From Microbacterium saccharophilum (lineage in GTDB: Bacteria > Actinomycetota > Actinomycetes > Actinomycetales > Microbacteriaceae): a stretch of 64,000 bases of DNA. Positions 7,782 through 16,397 of this stretch are shown here, piece by piece; position 1 is the stretch's first letter, and every line of letters begins with the position of its first letter. The notes beneath the pieces were generated by a model. It did no database searches. It had not been told where the DNA came from and saw only the letters and a program-made list of their open reading frames with translations. The translations under genes and the position numbers were made by a program. The DNA lies in the NCBI RefSeq assembly GCF_007992455.1, contig NZ_BKAH01000004.1, positions 62,001 to 126,000 of the forward strand. Reading direction: 5' to 3'.

Positions 7782-8624
7782 ATGTCTGGACTGATCGTCG
7801 TCGGCGTGACCGGAGATCCCGTCTCGCACCGAACTGTGGACTGGGCCGTCGCCCGCGCAGCGGAGAACCACCAGCGCATCGAGCTGGTCGCCGTCGTCGG
7901 CGGCGCGATGGGCACCGTCGGCGAGGCGGATGTCGTCATCGACGCGCGCGCCGCCGCCCAGAAGATGCTGGACCTCGCGGCCGAGCGCGTGGCGGGGCGC
8001 GGGGTGGACATCACGACCCGCGTCGACAACGGCAATCCCGTCGCGAAACTCATCGACGCCTCCGCATCGGCGAACCTCCTCGTCATCGGCAGCGACTACA
8101 CCGGGCCGGGGTCGGGTCCCGCGCGCGGCATGCACGGCGTGCGCATCGCGGCGGGTGCCGCGTGCCCCGTCGTTGTGGTGCCGGACCTCGAGCTCGGCGC
8201 CCGCTCCGGGATCGTGGTGGGCGTGGACGGGTCGGAGGTGTCCGAACGGGCGATCCGCTTCGCCGCGGCCGAAGCCGACCGGCTCGGCGAGCCGCTGATC
8301 GCGTGCGCGGTGTGGACGCCGCTGCAGGCACCCCGCAACGGGATGGCCGTCTACCCGGAGCTGTACCTCACGAACATGCAGGCCGCGACCGAGGAGATCC
8401 TCGCCCTGTCGCTCGCCGGCATCGCCGCGGACTACCCCGACGTGAAGGTCATCCGCCGCGTCGAGCGCGGCTACCCTTCGCACGTCCTCAACGAGCTCGC
8501 GGCATCCGCCCGGCTGGCGGTCGTCGGCACGCACGGGCGCGGCGCGATCGCGCGCTTCCTGCTCGGCTCGATCAGCCAGGAGGTGCTCGCCCGGCTCGCG
8601 ACCGTCACGGCCGTCGTGCGCTGA
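7782..8624 (+). CDS. Universal stress protein with two UspA domains
   Basis: A 280-residue cytoplasmic protein made of two tandem Usp folds. The first runs from about residue 4 (IVVGVTGDPVSHRTVDWA), the second from about residue 145 (GIVVGVDGSEVSERAIRFA). The second ends with the nucleotide-binding signature VVGTHGRGAIARFLLGS; the corresponding part of the first (VIGSDYTGPGSGPARG) is less canonical. Such proteins bind ATP and support survival under stress. The ATG at 7782 follows GGAGGG at 7772-7777; an in-frame ATG at 7770 has no such site. The gene stands alone, facing the peptide deformylase gene tail to tail. Confidence 0.9.
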   Translation: MSGLIVVGVTGDPVSHRTVDWAVARAAENHQRIELVAVVGGAMGTVGEADVVIDARAAAQKMLDLAAERVAGRGVDITTRVDNGNPVAKLIDASASANLLVIGSDYTGPGSGPARGMHGVRIAAGAACPVVVVPDLELGARSGIVVGVDGSEVSERAIRFAAAEADRLGEPLIACAVWTPLQAPRNGMAVYPELYLTNMQAATEEILALSLAGIAADYPDVKVIRRVERGYPSHVLNELAASARLAVVGTHGRGAIARFLLGSISQEVLARLATVTAVVR

Positions 8625-8630
8625 GCGACC

Positions 8631-9197
8631 TCAGGCGTCGACGTCGTCGACGCCGGGCGTCCAGCTGGCGCCCGGGCGACCCCATCCGCGCTTGCGCGCG
8701 ATCTTCTGCACGGTCTTCCAGTCCGAGTCATCGAGCCGGTCGATGTAGAGGAAGCCGTTCAGGTGATCGAACTCGTGCTGCATGATGCGGGCCCGCCATC
8801 CGGTGACGTGGATGTCGACGGGAGCGCCGTCGAGGTCGGTGCCGGTCACCCGGACCTCGTCCGAGCGGCGCAGGGGGAAGCGCTCACCCGGGAAGGAGAG
8901 GCAGCCCTCCGACTCGTCGTCGACGTCGGGCACCCCCGGCTCGGGCGGTGTCATCCAGAGCACGGGGTTCAGGATGACGCCCCGCCACGGCTGCCCGTCG
9001 TCATCGGGGTACGAGTACGTGTAGATACGGAGACCCACGCCCACCTGGGGAGCCGCCAGGCCCACGCCGGGAGCGGCATCCATCGTCTCGAACATGTCGG
9101 CGACGAGGACGCGGATCTCATCGGTCACCTCGCCGACGGGGGAGGCGATGGAGTGCAGGACGGGATCGCCCATGATGCGAATCGGGAGAACAGCCAC
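8631..9197 (-). CDS. def: Peptide deformylase
   Basis: Removes the formyl group from the initiator methionine of new proteins. All three metal-site motifs are present in 188 residues: GVGLAAPQVG (44-53), EGCLS (97-101) and HEFDH (141-145). The tail after residue 160 (KIARKRGWGRPGASWTPGVDD) is longer than in the E. coli enzyme and similar to actinobacterial forms. The GTG start at 9197 lies 7 nt after a TAGGCT box (9205-9210 on the complement), so the message is probably leaderless. It is divergent from the DMT-type transporter gene, 43 nt away. Confidence 0.95.
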   Translation of the reverse strand: MAVLPIRIMGDPVLHSIASPVGEVTDEIRVLVADMFETMDAAPGVGLAAPQVGVGLRIYTYSYPDDDGQPWRGVILNPVLWMTPPEPGVPDVDDESEGCLSFPGERFPLRRSDEVRVTGTDLDGAPVDIHVTGWRARIMQHEFDHLNGFLYIDRLDDSDWKTVQKIARKRGWGRPGASWTPGVDDVDA

Positions 9198-9240
9198 GTC
9201 CTTGAGCCTATCGAGCCGTGCGTGCGGTTAGTGTCGAGGG

Positions 9241-10326
9241 GTGGAAGCCCTGGCCATGCCGCTCGACGACATCGCCGACCAGGTGGTGGGCGTCTTCCGT
9301 GATCCTGCGATCCTGATCGGCATCCCGCTCGCCCTGCTCGGCGCCGTCTTCATGTCCTTCGGCGCGCAGTACCAGCACCGCGGCGTACAGAAGGTCGAGG
9401 CGCTCAGCCACGTCGACGGCGGGCGCGGACTCACCGGCGGACAGCTCGTGCGCCTGCTCACCCGACCGTCGTGGGTTATCGGCACCGTCATGCTCGGGCT
9501 CGCGATCGTCTGCCAGCTCGCGGCCCTGTCCTTCGCGCCGCTCATCCTCGTGCAGCCCGTCGGGGCGATCTCCCTCGTCATCACGACGCTGCTCAATGCC
9601 CGGATCAGCGGTCACCGCCCCACCAGGCGGTCGCTCACGGCGATCGCGCTGTGCGTCGGCGGCATCCTCGTCTTCGTGACGATCGCGGCGCTCTTCGCGA
9701 CCGAGACCCGCGTGCTGGACAGTCAGCTGATCACGATCCTGATCATCCTCGCGGCCGTCACGCTCGCTCTGACGGGACTGTGGCTGTGGCTGCGCAAGCG
9801 CATCGCCGCCCTGTTCTACATCGTCGCGGCGGGCATCATGTACGGTTTCGTCGCCACGCTCGCGAAGGTCGTCATCAGCCGGATCCAGACCGGCGACTTC
9901 GAGTGGCTCACGCTCGTCTGCCTCGTCGCGCTGCTCGCCGGCACCGCCATCGGCGCGTACTTCGTCCAGACCGCCTACGCCTCCGGCCCGCCCGACCTCG
10001 TGATCGCCGGGCTCACCGTCATCGACCCGATCGTCGCGATCCTCATCGGGCTCATCGTGCTGCGCGAGGCCGTGAACGCACCGCTCTGGGCGTACGTCGG
10101 GTTCGCGATCGCCGGGGCCATGGCCGTCACGGGCGTCTTCCAGCTCGCCCGCCATCACCCGCAGGTGCTCAGCGACAGCCAGGAGATCCCGATCCCGCGG
10201 GGGAGTGAGCCCGTCGACGGCCCCGCGCCCCGCACCGGTTCCATCCGGATCACGGAGGCCGTCTCCAAGGTGTGGCCCGACCCGCCCGTGGACGACGAGC
10301 GCCCCCTCGGCCCGCACCGGGGCTGA
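9241..10326 (+). CDS. DMT (drug/metabolite transporter) family membrane protein
   Basis: A 361-residue integral membrane protein with about nine or ten hydrophobic helices, starting near residue 19 (ILIGIPLALLGAVFMSFGAQ) and ending near residue 295, followed by a soluble Pro/Asp-rich tail of about 60 residues. The paired-helix layout and the motif LAALSFAPLILVQPVGAISL near residue 100 fit the EamA/NIPA-like DMT group found in Actinobacteria. The substrate is unknown. The GTG at 9241 is supported by a TAGTGT box 6 nt upstream (9229-9234); an ATG at 9256 is possible. It is divergent from def. Confidence 0.82.
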   Translation: MEALAMPLDDIADQVVGVFRDPAILIGIPLALLGAVFMSFGAQYQHRGVQKVEALSHVDGGRGLTGGQLVRLLTRPSWVIGTVMLGLAIVCQLAALSFAPLILVQPVGAISLVITTLLNARISGHRPTRRSLTAIALCVGGILVFVTIAALFATETRVLDSQLITILIILAAVTLALTGLWLWLRKRIAALFYIVAAGIMYGFVATLAKVVISRIQTGDFEWLTLVCLVALLAGTAIGAYFVQTAYASGPPDLVIAGLTVIDPIVAILIGLIVLREAVNAPLWAYVGFAIAGAMAVTGVFQLARHHPQVLSDSQEIPIPRGSEPVDGPAPRTGSIRITEAVSKVWPDPPVDDERPLGPHRG

Positions 10327-10349
10327 CCGGGCGCACCGGGGCGCTCCGG

Positions 10350-10355
10350 TAGGCT
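10350..10355 (+). promoter_or_regulatory. -10 box of the CAT-anticodon tRNA
   Basis: TAGGCT at 10350-10355 ends 11 nt before the mature 5' end of the tRNA. The same hexamer precedes several protein genes in this window at a shorter distance. No convincing -35 is seen. Confidence 0.5.
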
Positions 10356-10366
10356 CTCTGTCGCAG

Positions 10367-10443
10367 GGGGCGGTGGCCAAGCTGGTCAAGGCAGCGGGCT
10401 CATAACCCGACGATCGTGGGTTCAAGTCCCACCCGCCCTACCA
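10367..10443 (+). tRNA. tRNA with CAT anticodon (elongator Met or Ile2)
   Basis: The cloverleaf has acceptor GGGGCGG with CCGCCCT (G1-U72 wobble at the end), D-arm GCCAAGCTGGTCAAGGC, anticodon stem GCGGG/CCCGA enclosing CTCATAA, and T-arm GTGGG-TTCAAGT-CCCAC. CCA is encoded at 10441-10443. The GGCCAAG...GGTCAAGGC D-arm is unlike the usual elongator Met tRNA of Actinobacteria, and a CAT anticodon can also mark tRNA-Ile2 after lysidine modification, so identity is left open. Initiator tRNA is unlikely because the anticodon stem lacks the three G-C pairs typical of it. Confidence 0.85.
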
Positions 10444-10716
10444 GAGCGTATGAGAGCGCGCAGACACTCCGGGCGCCGGGGGGAGCCGACTGCGAGCCAG
10501 ACGTCGCACGGATCGGTGGCGCGCGAGGTCGCCTCGGACGCCCCGAGGCGGCACGTCGCGACCCCCATTCGCGTCGGCGCCGAGAAGGGGGACCGTTCGC
10601 GTCGCCTCGGGCCGGTCCAGGCGGCGCGAAGCGCCCCCGATCCCGCGACGCGGACCACGGCGCATCCCTCGACGCACGGCCCCGCGGGCCGGCACGCGCG
10701 GCCCGGAATCACAGGG
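10444..10716. other. Intergenic stretch without a recognisable gene
   Basis: Between the tRNA and the DUF3145 promoter I see no convincing gene. Open frames in both strands are rich in Arg/Pro/Ala and lack ribosome sites. The composition is GC-rich with short local inversions, for example CCGCGGGCCGG near 10681, but no clear terminator for the tRNA. Confidence 0.5.
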
Positions 10717-10746
10717 TTGTGATTCGCGCGGCGCGTGGGGGATAAT
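10717..10746 (+). promoter_or_regulatory. Consensus-like promoter of the DUF3145 gene
   Basis: TTGTGA (10717-10722) and GATAAT (10741-10746) are separated by 18 bp, the best sigma-70-type match in the window. Transcription would begin near 10753, giving a leader of about 70 nt before the ATG at 10825. Confidence 0.7.
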
Positions 10747-10824
10747 GGCCCCACAACCGCATAACCCGCCGCACTCCGGCACTCAGGTCGTAGGGGAAGA
10801 CGCACCTGATGAAACGGAGACGAA

Positions 10825-11328
10825 ATGGCGACACCACAGGCGCGCGGAGTGATCTTCATCCACTCCGCGCCACGCGCGCTGTGCCCCCACCTCGAGTGGG
10901 CGGTCGGACGCGCTCTGGGGCGTGCGGTGAACTTCGACTGGGCCGACCAGCCGGTGCTCGCCGGCAGCCGGCGCGCGGAGTTCTACTGGGAGGGACCGGC
11001 CGGCACGGGCGCGTCCCTGGCGACGGCCATCCGCGGGTGGGAGCACCTGCGTTTCGAGGTCACCGAGGATCCGACGCCGCGCAGTGACGGCGGTCGCTGG
11101 CTGCACACTCCGGGCCTCGGGATCCACTTCGCCCAGACCGACACCGCCGGCAACGTCGTCATCGGCGAGGACCGGCTGCGGTACGCCATGGAGATCGCCG
11201 CGGGCGACGCGTTCGAACTCCAGCGCGAACTGCACGTCGCGCTCGGTGCCGCGTGGGACGAGGAGCTCGAGCCGTTCCGGCACGCGAGCGATGACGCGCC
11301 CGTCGTCTGGCTCCACAAGGTCGGCTGA
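10825..11328 (+). CDS. DUF3145 domain-containing protein
   Basis: A 167-residue soluble protein matching the actinobacterial DUF3145 family over its length: RGVIFIHSAPRALCPHLEWA at the N-terminus, an AEFYWEGPAGTG segment near residue 52, and a closing PVVWLHKVG. Function is not established. The family is strongly conserved in Actinobacteria and here carries the strongest promoter seen in the window, with GGAGA before the ATG. It converges with the fab cluster across a stem-loop terminator. Confidence 0.9.
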   Translation: MATPQARGVIFIHSAPRALCPHLEWAVGRALGRAVNFDWADQPVLAGSRRAEFYWEGPAGTGASLATAIRGWEHLRFEVTEDPTPRSDGGRWLHTPGLGIHFAQTDTAGNVVIGEDRLRYAMEIAAGDAFELQRELHVALGAAWDEELEPFRHASDDAPVVWLHKVG

Positions 11329-11473
11329 ACCACACGGTCGGCTGAACCAGACGGCTGAGACGCCTCACCCGGCGGACACACTCCACAACTGCAGACTTCA
11401 GACGGCGCGCGGCGCCAGTACCGGGCTCGGTCGACGGGTGTCCCGGGATCCGGGACCGCGTCCGCACCGTCTG

Positions 11474-11519
11474 ACACGAAGCACGCCCCCGGATGGCTTC
11501 CCGAGGGCGTTCTTCGTGT
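11474..11519. terminator. Bidirectional stem-loop between DUF3145 gene and fabF
   Basis: ACACGAAG (11474-11481) pairs with CTTCGTGT (11512-11519), and the inner part ACGCCC/GGGCGT extends the stem with small bulges. It lies in the 209-nt gap between two converging genes and probably ends both transcripts. Confidence 0.7.
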
Positions 11520-11537
11520 GCGGACTGCGGGCGCGGC

Positions 11538-12776
11538 TCAGACCGACGCGAACGCGGCGACGGCGTTGTGACCGCCGAAGCCGAACGAGTTGCTGATCGC
11601 GAGCTGCTGACCGGATCCCAGCGGGGTGGGCTCGCCGGACAGCCGGAACGGGACGGCGGGGTCCTGCTCGGTCAGGTTGATCGTGGGCGGCGCCACGCGC
11701 TCCTGCAGCGCCATGATCGTGAAGATGGCCTCGAGCGCCCCCGTGCCGCCGAGCAGGTGCCCCGTGGACGCCTTCGTCGCCGACACCGGGATGTCGTCGA
11801 TGCGGTCGCCGAACACCGTCTTGAGCGCGACGTACTCGTTCGGGTCGCCGACGGGCGTCGACGTCGCGTGCGCATTGATGTGCGTGACGTCGTCGGGGGA
11901 CGCGTCGGCCATCTCGAGTGCGAGCCGCACGGCGCGTGCGGCGCCGGTGCCCTCGGGGTCGTTGGCGGTGATGTGGTAGGAGTCCGCGGTGACGCCGCCG
12001 CCGACGACGGCCGCATAGATCTTCGCCCCGCGGGCCTTGGCGTGCTCCTCGGTCTCGAGGATGAGCACGGCGGCGCCCTCGCCCATGACGAAGCCGTCAC
12101 GGTCGATGCTCCCCGGACGGGATGCCGTGGCGGGGTCGTCGTTGCGGCGCGACAGCGCCTGCATGGAGGAGAACGACGCGATCGTGACCGGGTGGATGAC
12201 GGACTCCGTGCCGCCGGCGATCACGACGTCGGCGAGTCCGTCGCGCAGGTGCTCGATCGCGTTGACGATCGACTCCGTGCTCGAGGCGCAGGCGCTCGCG
12301 ACGGTCCGCGCGTACGCGCGGGCACCGAAGTGCAGCGACAGGTTCCCCGCGGCGGCGTTCGGCATGAGCATCGGGACCGTCATCGGCAGCACGCGCCGCG
12401 GCCCCTTCTCGCGCAGCGTGTCCCACGCGTCCAGCAGGGTCCACAGGCCCCCGATGCCGGTCGCGAAGTCGACGCCCAGACGCTCCGGGTCGACCTCGGG
12501 TGCACCGGCATCCGCCCACGCCTCCTGCGCCGCCACGAGCGCGAACTGGGAGGACGGGTCGAGTCGCTTCGCGACGGGGCGCTCCAGCACCGTGTCGGGG
12601 CGCACGAGCGCCTGCGCCGCGAACGTGACGGGCAGGTTGTACTGCTCGACCCAGTCGTATTCGAGGGTGCGGGCGCCGGACTTCCCGGCCAGCAGCGCCG
12701 ACCAGCTCTCCGGTGCGGTGCCGCCGATGGGCGACGAGGCGCCGATGCCGGTGACGACGATTCGGGGAATGCTCAT
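11538..12776 (-). CDS. fabF: 3-oxoacyl-ACP synthase II
   Basis: Condensing enzyme that elongates acyl-ACP with malonyl-ACP. The 412-residue protein shows the KAS triad: Cys163 in VASACASSTE, His in NAHATSTPVGDPNE near residue 303, and His in KASTGHLLGGTGALEA near residue 338. The C-terminal glycine loop SFGFGGHNA is normal. The ATG at 12776 has GAGGAG about 5 nt upstream; the frame is open for another 13 codons but without a better start. It is the last gene of fabD-fabH-acpP-fabF and ends at a bidirectional stem-loop. Confidence 0.95.
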   Translation of the reverse strand: MSIPRIVVTGIGASSPIGGTAPESWSALLAGKSGARTLEYDWVEQYNLPVTFAAQALVRPDTVLERPVAKRLDPSSQFALVAAQEAWADAGAPEVDPERLGVDFATGIGGLWTLLDAWDTLREKGPRRVLPMTVPMLMPNAAAGNLSLHFGARAYARTVASACASSTESIVNAIEHLRDGLADVVIAGGTESVIHPVTIASFSSMQALSRRNDDPATASRPGSIDRDGFVMGEGAAVLILETEEHAKARGAKIYAAVVGGGVTADSYHITANDPEGTGAARAVRLALEMADASPDDVTHINAHATSTPVGDPNEYVALKTVFGDRIDDIPVSATKASTGHLLGGTGALEAIFTIMALQERVAPPTINLTEQDPAVPFRLSGEPTPLGSGQQLAISNSFGFGGHNAVAAFASV

Positions 12777-12826
12777 GGTCTCCTCGGGATGCTCCGGTGG
12801 GGGCGAGGCCCCCACCGGTGTCGGGG

Positions 12827-13075
12827 CTACGCCTGGTTCGACGTGATGAACGTGACAGCGTCGCCGACGGTCTTGAGGTTCTTGACCTCTTCGTCGGGGA
12901 TGGTGACGCCGAACTTCTCCTCGGCGTTGACGACGATCGTCATCATCGAGATGGAGTCGATGTCGAGGTCGTCGGTGAAGGACTTCTCCAGCGCGACCTC
13001 GTCGGCCGAGATGCCGGTCTCGTCGGTGATGAGCTCGGCAAGCCCTGCCAGGACCTCGTCGTTCGTGAATGCCAT
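12827..13075 (-). CDS. acpP: Acyl carrier protein
   Basis: An 82-residue acidic four-helix protein that carries growing acyl chains on phosphopantetheine. The attachment serine is Ser41 in DLDIDSISMMT. The usual DSL tripeptide is DSI here, a mild variant. The ATG at 13075 has an AGGAG ribosome site (GAACAAGGAGAAACA upstream on the complement). It sits between fabH and fabF with short gaps, as in Streptomyces and relatives. Confidence 0.96.
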   Translation of the reverse strand: MAFTNDEVLAGLAELITDETGISADEVALEKSFTDDLDIDSISMMTIVVNAEEKFGVTIPDEEVKNLKTVGDAVTFITSNQA

Positions 13076-13148
13076 TGTTTCTCCTTGTTCGGTGTCGGTC
13101 GCGGGCCCGGCCGGGCCGCTGTTCAGTTTAGGTGCGGGGTGCGCGCGG

Positions 13149-14150
13149 TCAGGGGAGGACGACGACCTGGGCGCCGAAGACGAGCCCCGCGCCGAAGCCG
13201 ATCTGCAGCGCGAGTCCGCCGCTGAGCTCGGGGTGCTCCTCGAGGAGGCGGTGCGTGGCGAGCGGGATGGAGGCAGCCGACGTGTTGCCGGTCGTCTCGA
13301 TGTCGCGGCCGATGACGACCGACTCCGGCAGCTTCAGCTGCTTCGCGAACTCGTCGATGATGCGCATGTTCGCCTGGTGCGGCACGAACGCCGCGAGGTC
13401 CCCGGGCTCCACGCCGGCTTCCTCGAGCGCCTTGCGGGCGACCTTGACCATCTCCCAGACGGCCCAGCGGAAGACCGTGGGCCCCTCCTGACGGAGCGTC
13501 GGCCATGGCGCCTGCCCGTCGCGGAACTCCACGAGCGTGTGGTTCATGCCCACCGCGTCGGCCTTCGAGCCGTCCGAGCCCCACACGGTGGGGCCGATGC
13601 CGGGGAAGTCGCTTGGGCCGATCACGACCGCGCCGGCTCCGTCACCCAGGAGGAAGGAGATCGACCGGTCGGTCGGGTCGACGATGTCGCTGAGCTTCTC
13701 GGCTCCCACGACGACGGCGTAGTGCGCGGCGCCGGCGCGGATGAGGGCGTCGGCCTGCGCCACGGCGTACGCGAAACCGGCGCAGGCCGCGTTGACGTCG
13801 TAGGCGGCGGCGGGATTGGCGCCGATGCGGTCGGCGACGATCGCCGAGACCGAGGGCGTCTGCTTCGGGTTGGAGACGGTCGCCACGATCACGGCGTCGA
13901 TCTGGTCGGCCGGGACACCGGAGCGCGTGACGGCCTCGGCTGCGGCATCCGCGGCGAGATCGATGGCGGTCGTGCCCGCGACGGCGCGCGTGCGCGTGAT
14001 GATGCCGGTGCGCTGGCGGATCCACTCGTCGCTGGAGTCGATCGGTCCGATGAGGTCGTCGTTCGGGACCGCGTTCTCGCCGCGCGCGGCGCCGTAGGAG
14101 TAGATCCGGGTGTGGGCCGGGCCCGTCGCCTGGTTGAGCGTGACGGTCAT
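13149..14150 (-). CDS. fabH: 3-oxoacyl-ACP synthase III
   Basis: Starts fatty-acid synthesis by condensing an acyl-CoA primer with malonyl-ACP. The 333-residue protein has catalytic Cys123 (NAACAGF), the His of VPHQANMRII near residue 255, and the Asn of GNTSAASIP near residue 285. Branched-chain acyl-CoA primers would be expected from the taxon, which is inference. The ATG at 14150 overlaps the fabD stop in an ATGA junction, so translation is coupled. Confidence 0.95.
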   Translation of the reverse strand: MTVTLNQATGPAHTRIYSYGAARGENAVPNDDLIGPIDSSDEWIRQRTGIITRTRAVAGTTAIDLAADAAAEAVTRSGVPADQIDAVIVATVSNPKQTPSVSAIVADRIGANPAAAYDVNAACAGFAYAVAQADALIRAGAAHYAVVVGAEKLSDIVDPTDRSISFLLGDGAGAVVIGPSDFPGIGPTVWGSDGSKADAVGMNHTLVEFRDGQAPWPTLRQEGPTVFRWAVWEMVKVARKALEEAGVEPGDLAAFVPHQANMRIIDEFAKQLKLPESVVIGRDIETTGNTSAASIPLATHRLLEEHPELSGGLALQIGFGAGLVFGAQVVVLP

Positions 14151-15070
14151 GCGTCGTCTCCTGTCAGCAGCGCGGTCGCGGCCGCGAGGTCGTCGGGGCT
14201 CTTCACCGCGACCGAGGGCACGCCGCGCAGGGCGCGCTTGGCGAGGCCCGTGAGGGTGCCGGCGGGGGTGAGTTCGATGATGCCGGTGACGCCGTGCTCC
14301 GCGAACGACGCCATGCAGAGATCCCACCGGACGGGGTTCGCCACCTGTCCGATCAGCAGCTCGAGGGCGGCGGGGCCGTCGGCGACGACGGAGCCGTCGC
14401 GGTTGGTCCACAGAGTGGCGCTGGGCGCCGAGACCGCCACGTCCGCCGCGGCGATGCGGAGACGTTCGACCGCGGGAAGCATGTAGCGCGTGTGGAACGC
14501 GCCCGCGACCTGCAGCGGGATGACGCGCGTCGCGGCCACGGGCTCCGCGGCCAGTGCGGCGAGGGGCTCCAGCGCGCCGGCGGCGACGATCTGCCCGCCG
14601 CCGTTGTAGTTGGCGGGAGTGAGGTCGAGCTCGGCGAGCCGGGCGAGGACGGCATCCTGATCGCCGCCGATCACGGCGCTCATACCCGTCTTCTCGACGG
14701 CGGCGGCGTCGGCCATCGCACGGCCGCGCTCACCGACGAGGCGCATGCCGTCGTCGTCAGAGACGACGCCGGAGGCGACGAGCGCCGCGACCTCGCCCAC
14801 GGAGTGGCCCGCGAACCCGCCAGGACGGGCCTGGCCCGCGCGGTCGGCGAGGGCCGTCCACGCGAGGACGCTTGCCGCGACGATGAGCGGCTGAGCGATG
14901 CTCGTGTCCCGGATGGTGTCGGCGTCGGAGGTCGTGCCGTGCGCGACGAGGTCCACGCCAGAGGCCTCGGAGAGTCGCTCGAGGCGCTCACGCGCCCCGT
15001 CGAGCTCGAGCCAAGGGGCGAGGAACCCGGGGGTCTGGGAGCCCTGTCCGGGGCAGACGACGACCATCAC
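14147..15070 (-). CDS. fabD: Malonyl-CoA:ACP transacylase
   Basis: Transfers malonyl groups from CoA to ACP. The 307-residue protein has the oxyanion motif CPGQGSQ, the nucleophile Ser90 in FAGHSVGE and the catalytic His in GAFHTRYM near residue 197. Start choice: GTG at 15070 lies 8 nt after GGGAGG on the complement; the next codon is ATG (15067), which is 11 nt away and also possible. It is the first gene of the fab operon and follows fasR after a stem-loop. Confidence 0.93.
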   Translation of the reverse strand: MMVVVCPGQGSQTPGFLAPWLELDGARERLERLSEASGVDLVAHGTTSDADTIRDTSIAQPLIVAASVLAWTALADRAGQARPGGFAGHSVGEVAALVASGVVSDDDGMRLVGERGRAMADAAAVEKTGMSAVIGGDQDAVLARLAELDLTPANYNGGGQIVAAGALEPLAALAAEPVAATRVIPLQVAGAFHTRYMLPAVERLRIAAADVAVSAPSATLWTNRDGSVVADGPAALELLIGQVANPVRWDLCMASFAEHGVTGIIELTPAGTLTGLAKRALRGVPSVAVKSPDDLAAATALLTGDDA

Positions 15071-15133
15071 TTCACCATCCTCCCAAGAACGGGGCGCCCT
15101 CCACTGGCGAAGAGGTCACAAGAAACACAGGAA

Positions 15134-15158
15134 CCTTTGTGCGCGTCACACACAAAGG
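15134..15158 (-). terminator. Stem-loop between fasR and fabD
   Basis: CCTTTGTG (15134-15141) and CACAAAGG (15151-15158) form an 8-bp perfect stem with a 9-nt loop. Read on the minus strand it is followed by TTCCTGTGTTTCTT, so it looks like an intrinsic terminator for fasR. Because it also sits about 65 bp before fabD, it could instead be a regulator site; I prefer terminator. Confidence 0.5.
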
Positions 15159-15174
15159 CCCCTGCGGCATCAGG

Positions 15175-16389
15175 TCAGCCGCGGCGCGGGGGCGACGGAC
15201 GGCGACGCGTGACTTCCGTGCCGATGGATCCGAGGATGAGCGCGGTCTGCAGGATCAGCGCCTCGCGGGGACCCGTGGCATCCCAGCCGATGACATCCGA
15301 GACCCGCTTGAGGCGGTAGCGCACGGTGTTCGGATGCACGAACAGCTCTCGCGCCGTCGCCTCGAGCGAGCGGCCGTTGTCGAGGTAGCTCCACAGCGTC
15401 AGCACGAGATCGGTCGAGTGGGCCTGCAGCGGCCGGTAGATCCGCTCCACGAGGGTCATCTTGGCGACCGAGTCGCCGGCGAGGGCGCGCTCGGGGAGCA
15501 GGTCGTCGGCCTCGACGGGCCGCGGGGCGTGCCGCCACGCCGTCGCGACGGCGAAGCCCGCGAGGGCCGCGCGGGCGCTCTGCCCGGCGTCGATGAGCGC
15601 CGGGACCGGCGGGCCGAGGACGAGGTGCCCCGCACCGAAACCCGGCTCCAGGCGCTTCGCGATCTCAGAGAACGGGAGCGGCTCGGCGGTGGCGTCCTCG
15701 CGTCCGGGCAGGTCGGCGCGGCCGATGACGAGCACCAGCCGCGAGCCCTGCACGCCGATGAGGACATCCACGCCGAGCTTGCGCGCGAGGCGCCGCAGCT
15801 GGTCGACGTCGAACTGCGGCGGGGTCGTGCCGACGAGGACGGCGACCTCACCGTGCCCGTGCCAGCCGAGCGCCGCGATCCGGCTGGGCAGCTCCTCGTC
15901 GGCTTCACCCGTGAGGATGGAGTCCACGACGAGCGCCTCCAGGCGCGCATCCCACAGCCCGCGCGCCTCCGCGGCGCGGGCGTAGACGTCCGCGGCGGCG
16001 AAGGCGACCTCGCGGGAGTACAGCAGGATGCTCTCGCGCAGGTCCTCCCCACGGCCGGCGACCCGCTCCTCGGTCACCTCGACGGTGACGCGGATGAGCT
16101 GCAGGGTCTGCGTCAGGCTGACGCTGCGCAGCAGCTCACGCGGCGCGGCCGCGAAGATGTCCGCCGCGATCCACGGGGTCGAGGTGGGATCGTCGTACCA
16201 CTGGATGAACGAGGAGATGCCCGCCTGCGCGACGAGACCCACGGTCGAGCGTCGCGCCGGCGGCATCTCCGCGTACCAGGGCAGCGAGTCCTCGAGACGC
16301 TTGATGGTGACGGTCGCCAGATCACCGGAGATCCGCCGCAGCCACGCGAGGGTCTCCGCCTTCTCCTGCGCCGTCGGACGGGCGGGCAT
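15175..16389 (-). CDS. fasR: PucR-type transcriptional activator of fatty-acid genes (FasR-like)
   Basis: A 404-residue regulator with a C-terminal PucR helix-turn-helix: ARELFVHPNTVRYRLKRVSDV near residues 348-370, preceded by TLWSYLDNGRSLEATA. The middle part resembles a GGDEF-derived CdaR-type domain. In Streptomyces coelicolor a PucR-like FasR next to fabD-fabH-acpP-fabF activates that operon, and the same synteny is seen here. The ATG at 16389 is 8 nt from the aceE stop, so it may be cotranscribed with aceE. DNA target and ligand are not visible in the sequence. Confidence 0.88.
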   Translation of the reverse strand: MPARPTAQEKAETLAWLRRISGDLATVTIKRLEDSLPWYAEMPPARRSTVGLVAQAGISSFIQWYDDPTSTPWIAADIFAAAPRELLRSVSLTQTLQLIRVTVEVTEERVAGRGEDLRESILLYSREVAFAAADVYARAAEARGLWDARLEALVVDSILTGEADEELPSRIAALGWHGHGEVAVLVGTTPPQFDVDQLRRLARKLGVDVLIGVQGSRLVLVIGRADLPGREDATAEPLPFSEIAKRLEPGFGAGHLVLGPPVPALIDAGQSARAALAGFAVATAWRHAPRPVEADDLLPERALAGDSVAKMTLVERIYRPLQAHSTDLVLTLWSYLDNGRSLEATARELFVHPNTVRYRLKRVSDVIGWDATGPREALILQTALILGSIGTEVTRRRPSPPRRG

Positions 16390-16397
16390 GGACGACG

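Noticed and set aside
10450..10722. Small plus-strand frame after the CAT tRNA
   Set aside because: No ribosome site, Arg/Pro/His-rich low-complexity product, and overlapping frames of similar quality on the other strand.
11324..11350. Two copies of CGGCTGAACCA after the DUF3145 gene
   Set aside because: Only two short copies, one overlapping the end of the coding region; too little to call an element.
15134..15158. FasR operator at the fabD promoter
   Set aside because: The inverted repeat is followed by a T-rich tract in the direction of fasR, which fits a terminator better; I cannot recall a FasR consensus well enough to match it.
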